From the NCBI RefSeq assembly GCF_963678975.1, contig NC_089279.1, positions 23,298,004 through 23,362,003 on the forward strand: a stretch of 64,000 nucleotides of DNA, written 5' to 3'. Position numbers and translations under genes: made by a program. The DNA is from Dysidea avara (lineage: Eukaryota > Porifera > Demospongiae > Dictyoceratida > Dysideidae). Below are positions 23,243 to 33,731 of the stretch, in pieces. Numbering within the stretch: position 1 is the stretch's first letter; every line of letters starts with the position of its first letter. Under the pieces are notes generated by a model. That model was not told the origin of the DNA. It did no database searches and saw only the letters and a program-made list of their open reading frames with translations.

Positions 23243-23551
23243 CTAAACTCCTCCATGTGCTGGAAAAGTTACATAAATGTTGGCATTATTCTTTAGATCA
23301 TATCTCTCATCATCAAGTTGACAGTTGCTATCATCTGGAGAAATTTCTTTAAGACCATTACACAGTCTGAACCTTTTTTCGCTGAGTCTTGGAAATCGTT
23401 CTCTCACTTTTCCATATAAGTCACAAACTGTAGCATCCTGTAATGAGAATTTAAATGCAGCACAAAACATTCATGTACTTACACTTCGCAAAATCAGGGT
23501 AGCACTGCTCTTGCCTACAGCTTGAACAAAAATAGTCCACTGGGATGCCAT
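23243..23551 (-). CDS. Ubiquitin-like protein with C-terminal Gly-Gly-Val (two exons)
   Basis: On the minus strand exon 1 is 23551-23483 (MASQWTIFVQAVGKSSATLI-LRS) and exon 2 is 23437-23243, with a phase-0 intron (GTAAG donor, TACAG acceptor), giving 87 residues. Exon 2 reads DATVCDLYGKVRERFPRLSE, KRFRLCNGLKEISPDDS, a variable loop, then NIYVTFPAHGGV and stop. The layout matches the 15302 protein: a split after the first beta-hairpin, a helix with KVRExFPxLS, an RLCxGxKExSPD turn and a final strand ending in Gly-Gly plus one residue. It probably is a conjugatable modifier after removal of Val87 (inference). It is oriented against the neighbouring Cys/His genes. The orthologous position in the second duplicated block holds the broken 31597-31915 copy. 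Confidence 0.85.
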
Positions 23552-24477
23552 TGTATGTGTCTTGGTATTGATAGAGCCATGTTGAGTTTGTGTGCATTTA
23601 TATACAATAGCATGATGTAAGAATAAGCATAAGGGAATTATGCAGAAAAGTCCCTGATATTTTGATGGTGGATAATCCTAGCATTAGTCACTTTCAGGTC
23701 TTCTGGTTATCCAATTACTGAGTAATAGAGTGCTATATGATATTGCTGACCTAAGGTTGTTTGCTTACTTCAATTATAGCTTGTGCATACGTGCTATGAT
23801 TCTAAATATAGACATTGCATAACTGGTTGACCATAAGGGTGCACACCTGTATACGTATGCATGCTAGTACTAGGTGTTTTCCAAGAAAGCCCCTAATAAA
23901 ATGCTGACAACAGAGCCTACAATTTGTATGCTGTTTGTTGTTTCCACCTTTTGTAGTTGACTTTGTAAAGAGATAATGGAAAGATACCACATACTGTACA
24001 CTTGGAATGCTAAGAGTATACGAGGGTAGTCTGACACATGTTTAATACTAAAAAATGCACTATTTTCTCTTTGCATGAAGCACATACGGCAGCATGATGT
24101 CTAGTTTTCAGTAAATAAATTTTGAAAAGTGCATGAACGTTGATATACTATCAACCAATAAAGTAGCATGAGTTTAAGGAATACTGATAATCCCTGCTAG
24201 GATGCTTCGAAATATATTCATCATTTCTTAGCATATTAAGAGTAAATTTCCACAAATTCTATGCCAAGACAATTCATCATCATTAGTTCTACAAGCATTC
24301 TTGTAATACAGTGCTGCTATGGACAAGGTAATGCACCGTACACAAAAAGCAAACTCAGCAATTTTTTTCTACAAAGCAAAAATTCTGCACTATCGTAATT
24401 ATGATACAAGTATCTAATAGTGTGGAGAGCAACACATTTGTCGAGCTGACTCAAATTGATTAATTAATAGCAGCCAA
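23552..24477. other. Intergenic, no gene seen
   Basis: About 23552-23850 aligns with 31916-32230 as part of the block duplication. No ORF is supported. Confidence 0.45.
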
Positions 24478-24711
24478 ATGGACAGACACCAAAACGGGGT
24501 AAGAAATCCAAATCAAATCATGCTCTTATATTTTTCCAATACGTAGCTTCAATGCCAAGTTCCAAACTGCTCTTCATATGGGACAACTGTTTTACAATAC
24601 AGTAGAACAGTATATTCTTGCTTAAGCCAAGGATGCTATCATGTCTTCTGCCGAGAACATAATGTACTAAGGAACTGTCCAGTTCATTATGATGGATATC
24701 AAAGAAACTAG
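24478..24711 (+). CDS. Small Cys/His-rich protein, short leader (two exons)
   Basis: Exon 1 is only 21 nt (24478-24498, MDRHQNG) and exon 2 is 24547-24711, phase-0 intron (GTAAGA donor, CGTAG acceptor), giving 61 residues. Exon 2 reads LQCQVPNCSSYG, YSRTVYSCLSQGCYHVFCREHN, LRNCPVHYDGYQRN. The CQVPNC pair and the ending YDGYQRN match the gene at 33732 (CQVQNC, YYGYRRN), its probable counterpart in the second block. The leader has lost the Tyr-rich motif. An extra Cys lies in the QGCYH turn. The acceptor assignment rests on that paralogue; an upstream alternative exon is possible. Confidence 0.75.
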
Positions 24712-25011
24712 CCAGAAGACAGAGATTATTTTGTATCATTCATACAAACCCACAAACCTTATTTATCATGGATAGAAACTGTCAATAATGTCTACTGCAC
24801 CTTTCTATAATAGCTCTATATAGCGACTGTTGTATGCTACTATTATTAATAGGAATGGCCACTGAGTACAGGTGTTCGTAATCAAGCAATTTTATACGAT
24901 ACCACAAATATGCTATCGCTCACATGATATCACACCATCAGAAAAATCAATATAAATTAATACACCAAACAATTGCATATATACGTATGTCAAGCGTTAT
25001 CAAAAGATATT

Positions 25012-25198
25012 ATGGGAAAGCATAGATACTATTACTATAACAAAGTATGGAACAAATGGGAATAAAAATACCAGTTGTCCTATTAATTTTACTAGCAGAT
25101 ACTACTCTTGTGGTGGTTGTTACCATTGTTTCCGTCAGTATCATTTTGAGCAGCAACGTTGTCATATTCACTTAAGTGGCTACCATAGACTTGATTAG
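25012..25198 (+). pseudogene. Deleted YYYYN-type Cys/His gene
   Basis: Exon 1 (25012-25059, MGKHRYYYYNKVWNKW) is intact but the donor is GAATAA instead of GTAAGN. The intron and the 5' part of exon 2, including the first Cys, are absent. The remainder encodes RYYSCGGCYHCFRQYHFEQQRCHIHLSGYHRLD, where FCQYH has become FRQYH and CPIH has become CHIH. Multiple changes at conserved sites indicate a dead copy. AATAAA is near 25332. Confidence 0.82.
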
Positions 25199-25725
25199 TC
25201 TACTGCATGCATACACATACAAGTATACACTCATGCAATTTTGCAAAAACATTACGTCTGCACACATGAAGCATGTAGTAGCATTTGCAGTAATACAGAT
25301 CCTATTATCATGATGTACAGCTTGTACCCTAAATAAAGTTCAAGCTGTTTTTGTTGTCAGTGTATTAAATGCACGTACATGCACTGATTAATGAACATAA
25401 ACCACATTACATGTATAATGCACTCGTGTAAATCCCAACAATACGTCAGATCAAATAACATTAAACAGGTTGGTAGCCAAAATGTATTTTAAACTCATAA
25501 GCTTCTACTGTGAAAGCTACAATACAAAGAAGCTGTAAACAAAATAATCTTACCAAAAACTGTAATGGTTTGCATGAACACACTTAAAACAAATTTTATA
25601 AACCGCAGTTATCATCATTATGACACATAACTACAGGAACAGGTAATGAAAGTACAATTCAGAAAATTGATGTAGCTTTGTTGTGAAGTAACATGTATAC
25701 GTTACTTCATCTTGACTGGATTAAT
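25199..25725. other. Intergenic, no gene seen
   Basis: No supported ORF. It leads into a repeat shared with 50460-50900. Confidence 0.4.
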
Positions 25726-26135
25726 TGCAGAGGCATTTCTTGTACTGTTCTTCATTTGTAACACTGTATAACGGGGTGGTACAGAGCCAAAAAAGAAGCG
25801 GAATTGTGACTACGTGTTTTAGTCATTAATAATAGGAGCGCACAACAACTGATGTGTCTGGCACCATTCTTTCATTTGATGTAACAATAATGAATTGTTA
25901 CTCCAAAAAAGTAAACAAACAAGTGTAAGGAAAAGTATAATTTGAGAAGGGACAATAGACATAAAAAAACAATGAAACAAGGGAGGTCAACTACACCTGC
26001 AGCTATACTAGTTGACATTTAATCCCTACTACAGTCATAGCCATACTATTGACAAGCTGAAATAGGAATCTAATGTCCACTACTATGCAGTAACTGCACC
26101 CTGCAGGTGTAGACGTCAAATTTTCCTCGTACTTG
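25725..26135. repeat. Dispersed foldback-type repeat (copy related to 50460-50935)
   Basis: GACTGGATTAATTGCAGAGGCATTTCTTGTACTGTTCTTCATTTGTAACACTGT-like sequence matches 50472-50524. Further on, ACAAGGGAGGTCAACTACACCTGCAG is mirrored by CTGCAGGTGTAGACGTC near 26102-26118, as in the foldback at 50727-50935. It is eroded and was probably a larger transposon. Confidence 0.6.
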
Positions 26136-26274
26136 TACAATAGAAAGCAAATGTATTTGAATTAATGACAAATATTTTCGTACATACTACCAATCAGTAA
26201 CATAAAAATGCAAAGCTGTAAAGCATGGGCATATGTCCACATACAACATCACACACCAACTTTTTTAGATGGTG

Positions 26275-26632
26275 TCCACCTGATATACCATACGTATATG
26301 TACAAGTCTAGAGAGGTATTACATAAAGGGACAATCTAAGGGAAACTCCACAATTATGACAAGCTGCTTTCGACCACAACCACCTCCAGCATCCATACAA
26401 TGTTGATGACAACGGGAGTAACAACTATATCATTCCTAAGGTTACATACCACAGAACAGAGGGCATTTCTAACACAGCAGTGTGCATACACCTGTTTGTA
26501 GTTTACTCTACACAACACCTACCTGCTACTTTGCATGACTGTCACATTTGTTAAAGGTTAGTTCATATCGCAGCATTCAAATTGCCTATTACGATTATTA
26601 TTACATCTTTTAGGGGGGCAAAAATCACAGGT
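26275..26632 (+). repeat. Duplicated 5' region of the CDCC-type gene (copy B)
   Basis: This is the counterpart of 16720-17069, with the same donor-like GTTAAAG/GTTAGT and acceptor-like TTTTAG/G sites around a probable 5'UTR intron. Confidence 0.6.
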
Positions 26633-26865
26633 ATGGAAGAAGTTGAAGAACTAGTAGTGGTAAGAATTTTATGATATACTCGCTTGTTTTATAGCACCTA
26701 ACACTACAGTGTGACTACTGTGCCACCATCTACAATCTAGTGGAATACTACAGCAACTTCTGGTGTTTGGACCCAGACGAATTCCACATTTTCTGTATTG
26801 ACTGCTTCATACCATATGATGGTGCAACTTGCCCTATCCATTCTAACAATTTCTATGACAACTAG
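26633..26865 (+). CDS. Small Cys-rich protein, CDCC-type, copy B
   Basis: Exon 1 is 26633-26659 (MEEVEELVV) and exon 2 is 26710-26865, phase-0 intron (GTAAGA donor, TACAG acceptor), giving 60 residues. It differs from the 17070 product at only a few residues: CDCC becomes CDYC, T to A, L to F in DEFH, and S to N near the end. The loss of one Cys in the N-terminal cluster shows that this third Cys is not essential to the fold, if both are functional. WCLDPDE, FCIDCF and TCPIHSN are kept. Confidence 0.83.
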
Positions 26866-27299
26866 AACTGTTTTCGACAGCGGAACTTTTGACGTGTACA
26901 AATACTGTAGTTTATCATTTAATCACTACCTTGTTCATGTAATCTTTACAGTAAAACATTGTATACCCTGTACAATGGCTTCGTATAACCCACTGAATAC
27001 AATATAATTAAACCACGGTTTTCTAGTTGTGAGCAAACAGATTATAACGAAACTTAGTATAAGGTGAGTATGGCACACTATCTCTAGCAAGTAACACACA
27101 TAAAATGCATGAGACAGTTATCTCCTAATAAAGAAATTTTGGTTATGTACTTATGTAGTTAAAAGTCTATACACAGAACTTGAAGTTGAGTTTATAGTAG
27201 GTAACTGACAAATATGTATGGTACTACCTATCAAAGCAGATGTATCAAATTCTTAATGGATGGAATTAACAACTACATGATGCAACAAATACCATGTAT

Positions 27300-27735
27300 A
27301 CTAAAGTCATATTCTTTAGTTACTGTGCTAGCATGGTCACACCTACCAAGTGAATGGCAGCTACTCAGGTGCTGTGAGTCAGTGCAGGCAAACTTCCTGA
27401 GGAGGACTAGTAACCCATAGGAGGTTGTATCATGTCTCACAGGTAAAGGTTTGGATGCCCAAAGTCTCATCTAATTTTACACCTGCAATGTGAGACATGC
27501 ACGGACAGTTAGCATTTGCTTTCCCAGTTTACACCAGGTACCCATTGATGTTATAGCTGGGTGGGCCACTTTCCTAGTTGACATCAGGTCATCATGTCCC
27601 CATTAACAGCTGGGTAGACCAAAGCAATATGAATAAAGTTTCTTGCTCAACGAAACCAGCAACTTACCATAACAGAGCATTTAATCCCGAACCTTCCAAT
27701 TATTAGGTCAGTACTACATGTACCTTGGCTAGATC
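27300..27735 (-). mobile_element. tRNA-derived SINE-like element, copy 3 (degenerate)
   Basis: It matches 17740-18205 throughout, with small deletions. The B-box side (ACCTTCCAATTATTAGG) is recognisable but the A box is eroded (ACCTTGGCTAGATCC). Confidence 0.68.
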
Positions 27736-28685
27736 CACTTAAAAATCACTCACCTAGTCATTACAAGTTCTCCTATAACATATAATTACGTACTGAAATA
27801 GTTTGAAATAGTTGCTAGTGAAGCTGTAGGAAATTCTTACCAGGATCACATACATTTGATTGCATGCATATGATAAAAGAGGTACATGCCTTGCAACACT
27901 CTCAACATGCATGCTAGTTACACACAATAAGGTGGACATTGAACCTTTTAGAGATGACTATTCTTGTGTTACAAACACAAGTTCAGTGAATCCTGACAAT
28001 TTCATGTAGAATAGTCCATCATGATAAAAATAAAAATGGGACTTCATGTAATTACAGCATTCAACCACATGCATACACTACTTGTTGACAAACCTTCCCA
28101 CAACTTTGCAGTATTGCTTGCAATTTCATGTATGAGATGGCTTTCTTTTTCAATATACCTTTTCATATATATATATATATATATAATTTATATATGTTTT
28201 GTTTAAACAGGTATGTTAAAGGTACAAGCTTGTGCTTGTTTATGTGGTAGGATACAGATGGTCATAATAATATTTAACTTGAACAGTTTTACTGAACTTG
28301 TTATTTCTAGTATGAATAATTTTAGACTGGCTCTCTTTGTTAGGTTGCTATGGCAAGCCACAACATGTTGTCATCTGTGGTATGTACATAGTGTTAGTGT
28401 AGGTGTATATTGTAACAGACAGGATACTATAATACACACATATGCTCTTTCTTTGACTATAGTACAGTGTTTTGTTTGGCTAGTATTTGGCTAGTAGTTA
28501 TACTATAGGCAAGTTGGGAAAATATTAAAAATATTACAACTTATTGTATACTGAAGATTGTTAGTAACAAAGAGTTCCTATTCAATACTAAGAAATAATA
28601 CATTTTTGAGAACAGATGATCAGATTCAAGCATCATGTCAACTGCTATCACGAATCCTATGGTTTCTAATAAATTGTCGGCACAA
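27736..28685. other. Duplicated intergenic DNA, no gene seen
   Basis: Parts correspond to 18205-18440 and 19260-19990, including TTTAGACTGGCTCTCTTTGTTAGG and CCACAACATGTTGTCATCTGTGGTATG blocks. A TA run lies at 28167-28187. Neither copy has a supported ORF. Confidence 0.5.
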
Positions 28686-28689
28686 ACAG

Positions 28690-28925
28690 TATTTGTGAAG
28701 GTCAGTGACTGACTGATGTGGCATTGTGGTACATTCTAAACAGATGGCATCATTTGTTGACGTGACATTTAGTTGTACACACAAACAACCTGCGGTACTT
28801 AGTTATTGGATAGACGGATGTGCGGTCTACATCCACCAATAGGGTATTTTTCGTGGAAAACACCGTTACGTAGTAAGTTAGTTATCTGGCTTCTGAAAGG
28901 AATGCAGTTGCTGAGTCATGTGATC
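28690..28925 (+). repeat. Dispersed upstream element, copy 5 of 5
   Basis: It is nearly identical to copy 4 (19995-20235), including GATGGCATCATTTGTTGACGTGACATTTAG and GGGTATTTTTCGTGGAAAACACCGTTACG blocks. It lies about 430 bp before the start codon of the four-exon gene at 29302, the same distance as for copy 4. Confidence 0.72.
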
Positions 28926-29301
28926 AAGTGTACACAGTCAGTATTAGAACAAGTTGTAATTTACAGTATATAGAAGTGCATTGTTTATGAGCAAAGAGCC
29001 AGAGAAAACAATAAACAGTTACAGGCAAGTATTTAATGTATAAAAACAAGTAACACATTACTCTAGATTATTGTTAAAGAGAAGAAACTAGTTTTATATA
29101 TTCTATATACAAAACTAACCTTTTTACTGCATTGAACATGTGTCATCACTTAGTGAAGTAGAAAACAATCTTCCTCTTAACACCACAATGATCTAAACTA
29201 AAGACAAAAACTATAGTTTAATTACCTCAATGTTTTGTTGATGTATTCTAATATTTTTGTAACTCTCTATTACAACACACAGGAAATTCCAGTCAACTAC
29301 A

Positions 29302-29859
29302 ATGTCTTCACAAAAACTGACAAATCATCAGGTTAGATGACTCATTACCAAACATGTTATAACAGGTAATTCATTGTGTAGTATTTCTTTAATCTCTGTG
29401 TTATTTTACAATAGCAAGAAGTCACTAACAATAATGTATACCAACTACAACCTACAGATCTTCCTAATAATGTAAGTATGACACAAAACTTTAAAGTAAT
29501 TCAGTAAAATTTCTACAGGCAAAAGTGACCAACCACACTATCAGTCACAGAAATGTAGTTGAAATTGTTCACAATGATCTTGACAAACCAGTAAGTGTTA
29601 CTGTAACATGCACACTGTTTGCTACATCTCTAAAATTAGACTTTGTGTGTCATTCACTGTACATTCTTCTTGTTCACAGCGTAAGAAGTGTGATGTAAAT
29701 GATGGGAACTGTGATGCAGATGTTAAGACGTATGGTTTCGCACACTTCAACTGTTTATCAACTGAGCCTGGCCAACAAAGAACTCATAACTTTTGTAACT
29801 ATCATTTTAAAAATGCATCATATTGTCCAATTCATCCAACATTTAACAGAATTTTATGA
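29302..29859 (+). CDS. Four-exon Cys/His-rich protein, copy B
   Basis: Exons are 29302-29331 (MSSQKLTNHQ), 29415-29471, 29519-29590 and 29680-29859, all phase 0, giving 112 residues. The Asn/Gln-rich N-terminal 53 residues have diverged from the 20597 copy while keeping exon lengths of 30, 57 and 72 nt exactly. That indicates selection on frame. The last exon is KKCDVNDGNCDADV, HFNCLSTEPGQQRTHNFCNYHFKNASYCPIHPTFNRIL, almost identical in its last 25 residues to the other copy. The core has two early Cys eight residues apart. AATAAA follows at about 29896. Function not recognised. Confidence 0.85.
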
Positions 29860-30112
29860 CATGGTTTTAACAGCTTACAAATAATCAGTGCAAAATAAAT
29901 CTGTCGGACCAATTACGTCTACATTTCTACATTATGCTGATTGCATACGTCATTACTACTGAAGATGTAATATAATAGTGTAACCAAAATGCATTGTCAC
30001 AGAATGACCACAAGCCTTTAAAAACGAGCAGCACATGTATCTGAGTATTAATTGTGTAAACATTCAATTATACCTGCTGCGTGTAGCTAGCGTTTACACT
30101 GTAATTATTAAC

Positions 30113-30487
30113 ATGAGCGAAAGGAGACCGCCAAGGTAAGTGTACACATGTGCTACATAGTATACATGAAACAATATGTACAGAAAGAAGTGCCAAGTTC
30201 CTGAATGTGACCGATATGATATAATTCCTTATGATCACATGTACTACACTTGTCTTGATGATGAAAGAGATTATCATTATTTCTGTGAATATCATGCAAA
30301 AGAGCTGAATTGTCCTATACATCAAAAAGGCCAAAAGAATTGTGAGGCAATGCATTGTGAAAGTATGGCTAAAAAGTACACCAGGACTACATACACCTGT
30401 CTAGAGATATCTGAGTATCATTTCTTTTGTGATGAACACCACAGCACTGTAAACTGTCAAATTCATCACACTGAATATAAACGATGA
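30113..30487 (+). CDS. Two-unit Cys/His-rich protein (two exons)
   Basis: Exon 1 is 30113-30135 (MSERRPP plus a split Arg codon) and exon 2 is 30184-30487; the phase-2 intron has a GTAAGT donor and ACAG acceptor, giving 108 residues. Unit 1 is CQVPECDRYD, YYTCLDDERDYHYFCEYHAKELNCPIHQKG; unit 2 is CEAMHCES, YTCLEISEYHFFCDEHHSTVNCQIHHTEYKR. Both units retain all ligands, each with an early C-x(4)-C pair. The same phase-2 intron in the 12744 gene and in the broken 8509 gene marks the multi-unit genes as one lineage. The leader is Arg/Pro-rich and basic. No signal peptide. Confidence 0.87.
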
Positions 30488-30699
30488 TAGGGACTCAAAA
30501 ATGTACGTATATAAGTTTAGCCATAAGTTGGTAATTATTGTGTAGTATGAATATGGTTACAGTTTTGGCGGCATTATAATTTATGCATACGTAGCTCATA
30601 ACCAGAACTCTATGGTTTCCTGTAATATTTAAACAAATGCATGGTGCAGTGCTATAGTAATTGGTCAAAAGAAATCAATCTCCGTTACTAAAAACAACC

Positions 30700-30974
30700 A
30701 TGAGCACCAGGTATTACTTCTATTATGAGAAAGGATAAACAAATTGGTAAGATGACATAACCAAAGTGTTATGATATATGCATGGTTTTGATAGCTATGG
30801 TGTGAAGTAACCAGTGCCGCTCAATATCACCTCCATGATGGACCAGTTAGAAGACACACTAGTCCCCAATACCAATGTTTAGAGCAAGGTCATTATCACA
30901 TGTTTTGTGATTACCATCATGAAATAGCACGGCAATATTGTCCAGTTCACCTTTTCTCTTACCGTACATATTAG
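30700..30974 (+). pseudogene. Cys/His gene with single-base frameshift in exon 1
   Basis: Exon 1 (30700-30746) starts MSTRYYFYYEKG and then hits TAA at 30736-30738; one missing base explains this, since the other frame gives INKL just before the GTAAGA donor, as in relatives. Exon 2 (30795-30974) is fully intact: LWCEVTSAAQYH, HTSPQYQCLEQGHYHMFCDYHHEIARQYCPVHLFSYRTY. It is the nearest relative of the gene at 38642. The perfect exon 2 makes a very recent lesion, a rare allele or an assembly error likely. Confidence 0.75.
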
Positions 30975-31596
30975 GCACCTATAGTAACAATATAGCAAAG
31001 CATATTTCACGGGGCATAACCACTAATATAGGTGACACTAAGATAATAATTTTCATGTATACTGTACGCATGCATAGTGAGATGCTCATTAAGTATATAC
31101 TTTGCAATAAATGGATTTTGCAAACACACTCTGGTGTACAATACAGGGAATGTATGTACTACAATGTCACCATATGTCTCCACCTCACAAAGTCAAGAAA
31201 AGACACGGACATGCACAATACCAACCTGATATTCACAAAGTAGTAAAACTGTAACATGCACATATATAACCACTACACTTGTGAACACCAAATTTTATAT
31301 ATAAACAGGTAAGAGCAAAGCAGGGTAAATTATTCTTGATCTAATTATGCAAGTGTATAAGTTCTATGATCAACAATTACATGCTACAAAATAATGACAC
31401 GTTAATCTTGTTCTGATTTCTTGGGATTGATAAAAGACAAATGTAGTCATCGTCATGTATTGTAACATGATAAAAATCAAATATTCATATGCAAAATCTT
31501 CATAACTGCTATTACAAAGTACATGCATTTAAAAAAGCTGCATAGCCAATTCTGCCAACCAGTTTGAAACTATAAGGTACAGTGTGATTATTTGCA
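30975..31596. other. Intergenic between convergent genes, no gene seen
   Basis: Nothing supported on either strand. Confidence 0.4.
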
Positions 31597-31915
31597 TTAT
31601 ATCCCTCCAAGCATTGGAAAAGTCACAAAGATACTAGCACCATTGTTCAGACTGTGTCTCCCTTCATCAAGGCGTTGATTACTATCATCTGGTGAAAAAT
31701 CTTTTGTTCCACTGCAGAGCCTGAAATTGTACTTACTGAGTTCTGGAAGTCATTCCCTCATTTTTCCATATAAGTCACAAACTGTTGCATCCTACATGAT
31801 ACAAAAAAAATTTACACTGCACAAAATATTAACATAGCTTACTTACACTTTGCATAATCAGTATAACAGTCTGCTTTCCTGGAACTTGAACAAATATATT
31901 CCACATAGATGCCAT
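31597..31915 (-). pseudogene. Ubiquitin-like protein gene with one nonsense codon
   Basis: On the minus strand exon 1 is 31915-31847 (MASMWNIFVQVPGKQTVILI-MQS) and exon 2 is 31791-31597, exactly the same exon lengths as the gene at 23551 (69 and 195 nt). The sequence DATVCDLYGKMRE is followed by TGA (forward 31752-31750) where the paralogue has an Arg codon. The frame continues LPELSKYNFRLCSGTKDFSPDDS and ends FVTFPMLGGI and stop. A single CGA-to-TGA change would account for the stop. All else is intact, including Gly-Gly plus one residue. Confidence 0.8.
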
Positions 31916-32498
31916 TGTATTTTCAGTGTTGATAGTGTCATGTAGAGTTGTGTGCTTATATGCATAAGAACTGTACATTTTGCAAGAATAGGCATATTCA
32001 GTATAAGGGAATTTGAAAAATATTTACGTATAAAAAGTCCCTTGGAGAAGCCTTTCAACAGTATCGTCCACTTGAATTTTGACAGCACTGATTACCAAAC
32101 AATAGGCTATAGCTATCAAAATTTTACCAAGACCACAGATTACATGCTTACTCAATAACTTGTGCCTACTTGTTATTCTAAATATAGATATTACGTGACT
32201 GGTAACCACAAGAGTGCATGCATAATACAGTATGCTTGTAAATTAATGTTAAGACACAATTAGTTTGGAATAGATTAATGTACGGCAAACAAAAAGCCTG
32301 CTCAACAAAAGTTACCTATTAAAACTAGAGAGACTGTAAGAATATATAAAGTACGTAAACGTCACAATTCTTTGGAGTAATAATTATTTGGTTGAAACAC
32401 CTCTCAACTTGAATCAACACGAGTAACCACAATTAGAAACTACTTGGTATCGTACGGTTTCCAAGTAAGCATATACTGAACTTGAAAGAGTTAACATT
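31916..32498. other. Duplicated intergenic DNA, no gene seen
   Basis: About 31916-32230 aligns with 23552-23850. The remainder presumably holds the promoter for 32499. Confidence 0.45.
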
Positions 32499-32761
32499 AT
32501 GGCAGAACAAAGATACATTACTTACAATGAATGGGAAAAAACGGTAAGAGAACATAAATGACAATCAAACTGTTCTAATATTTGTGTGATAAACAGTTGT
32601 TCTGTCAAGCACCTGACAACTGTCATTACGGACCTGTTAAACAGTACAGTAGCAGATTCTACTCTTGTATGACGAGTGGATATTACCACTTCTACTGCAC
32701 ACATCATTTTAGACAGCGAAATTGCCCATGTCATTATTGGGGCTACCGTAGGTTTGATTAA
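32499..32761 (+). CDS. Small Cys/His-rich protein (two exons)
   Basis: Exon 1 is 32499-32543 (MAEQRYITYNEWEKT) and exon 2 is 32597-32761, phase-0 intron (GTAAGA donor, AACAG acceptor), giving 69 residues. Candidate ligands are Cys18 and Cys24 (CQAPDNC), Cys39 (YSCM), His46, Cys49 (YHFYC), His52, Cys58 and His61 (NCPCH), ending GYRRFD. The extra Cys in CPCH (residue 60) is unusual. The leader keeps a YxxYNxW echo of the YYYYN motif. AATAAA lies at about 32861. Function not recognised. Confidence 0.86.
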
Positions 32762-33128
32762 TTGACTGTGTTTTTAAGTAGCAATTTAATACAATAATCT
32801 GCAATGTTTATTAAAATTTAACTAATGTTGAATGCACAATATGTTAAGTCTTGTATACAATAAATTTATATCATGTACTGTACAACAAGAACGTAGCAGA
32901 GCAATGGCAGTAGTAGCACTGAAGATGTCTTGTTTACAACAATGCAGAGTATTGGATACAGAGGCTACCTCCTTGTTGTTTACTATCTGATTAATTCACA
33001 CACAAACATTATAGTTGCACTAGTCATGCAAATGATATTGATATAACGCATGCATGTACATTGGCACACGTAAATACATTATATTGAATATCAAGCCGTA
33101 AGTATGAAACCAGCACAATTAAACACAG

Positions 33129-33286
33129 TGGGGAGCTGTAAAAAAACATACAAGTCCGCAATATCATGCACTGTTTAGAGAAAGGCCAGTATCACCAATT
33201 GTGTTTACCACCAATTGTGTTTACCACCATGAAAAAGCACTAAAAACACATGTCCTATCCATTCTTCTTTCTCCAATACATACTAG
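33129..33286 (+). pseudogene. Fragment of a 38642-like Cys/His exon
   Basis: ACAAGTCCGCAATATCATGC, TTAGAGAAAGGCCAGTATCACC, TACCACCATGAAAAAGC and CATGTCCTATCCATTC pieces align with exon 2 of the gene at 38642. The frame is lost at several places and a 17-bp piece (ACCAATTGTGTTTACCA) is doubled. It ends with an AATACATACTAG like the 30700 copy. No 5' part is recognisable. Confidence 0.68.
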
Positions 33287-33731
33287 CATCATCAGTACTT
33301 GGACTGATGTGTAAATATACCATTGTACAAGTGTTGGCCAAAACATTGGTAAGGACTATTGTACTAGAGCAATACACAGAGAACCAAGTACAGTCTGGCT
33401 GAATGCTATGCATGAGTAAGTAATTTAGACACAGGTGGGTGGTGTGACATACAAGTACAAATGGTGAGGTGCACAAGTACTATGATAGTGATTCCATATA
33501 AGTATTGTCAAAGTAAACAATTCTGCTCGCTGATTTCTATGTTAGAATAAAAGCCACACAAACAATATCTGCAAGGGAATGTACCACACACGCGGTACAG
33601 AAAATGCCATCTCATCATTAATCAGCAAATATAAGCCAATACCCTGTGATACGAGGAATAGATATTAGCATTGAACGGCAGAGCAGTGGTATACGCTTAA
33701 GATCTTAGAAGCTAAAAAAATCAGTTATCAA

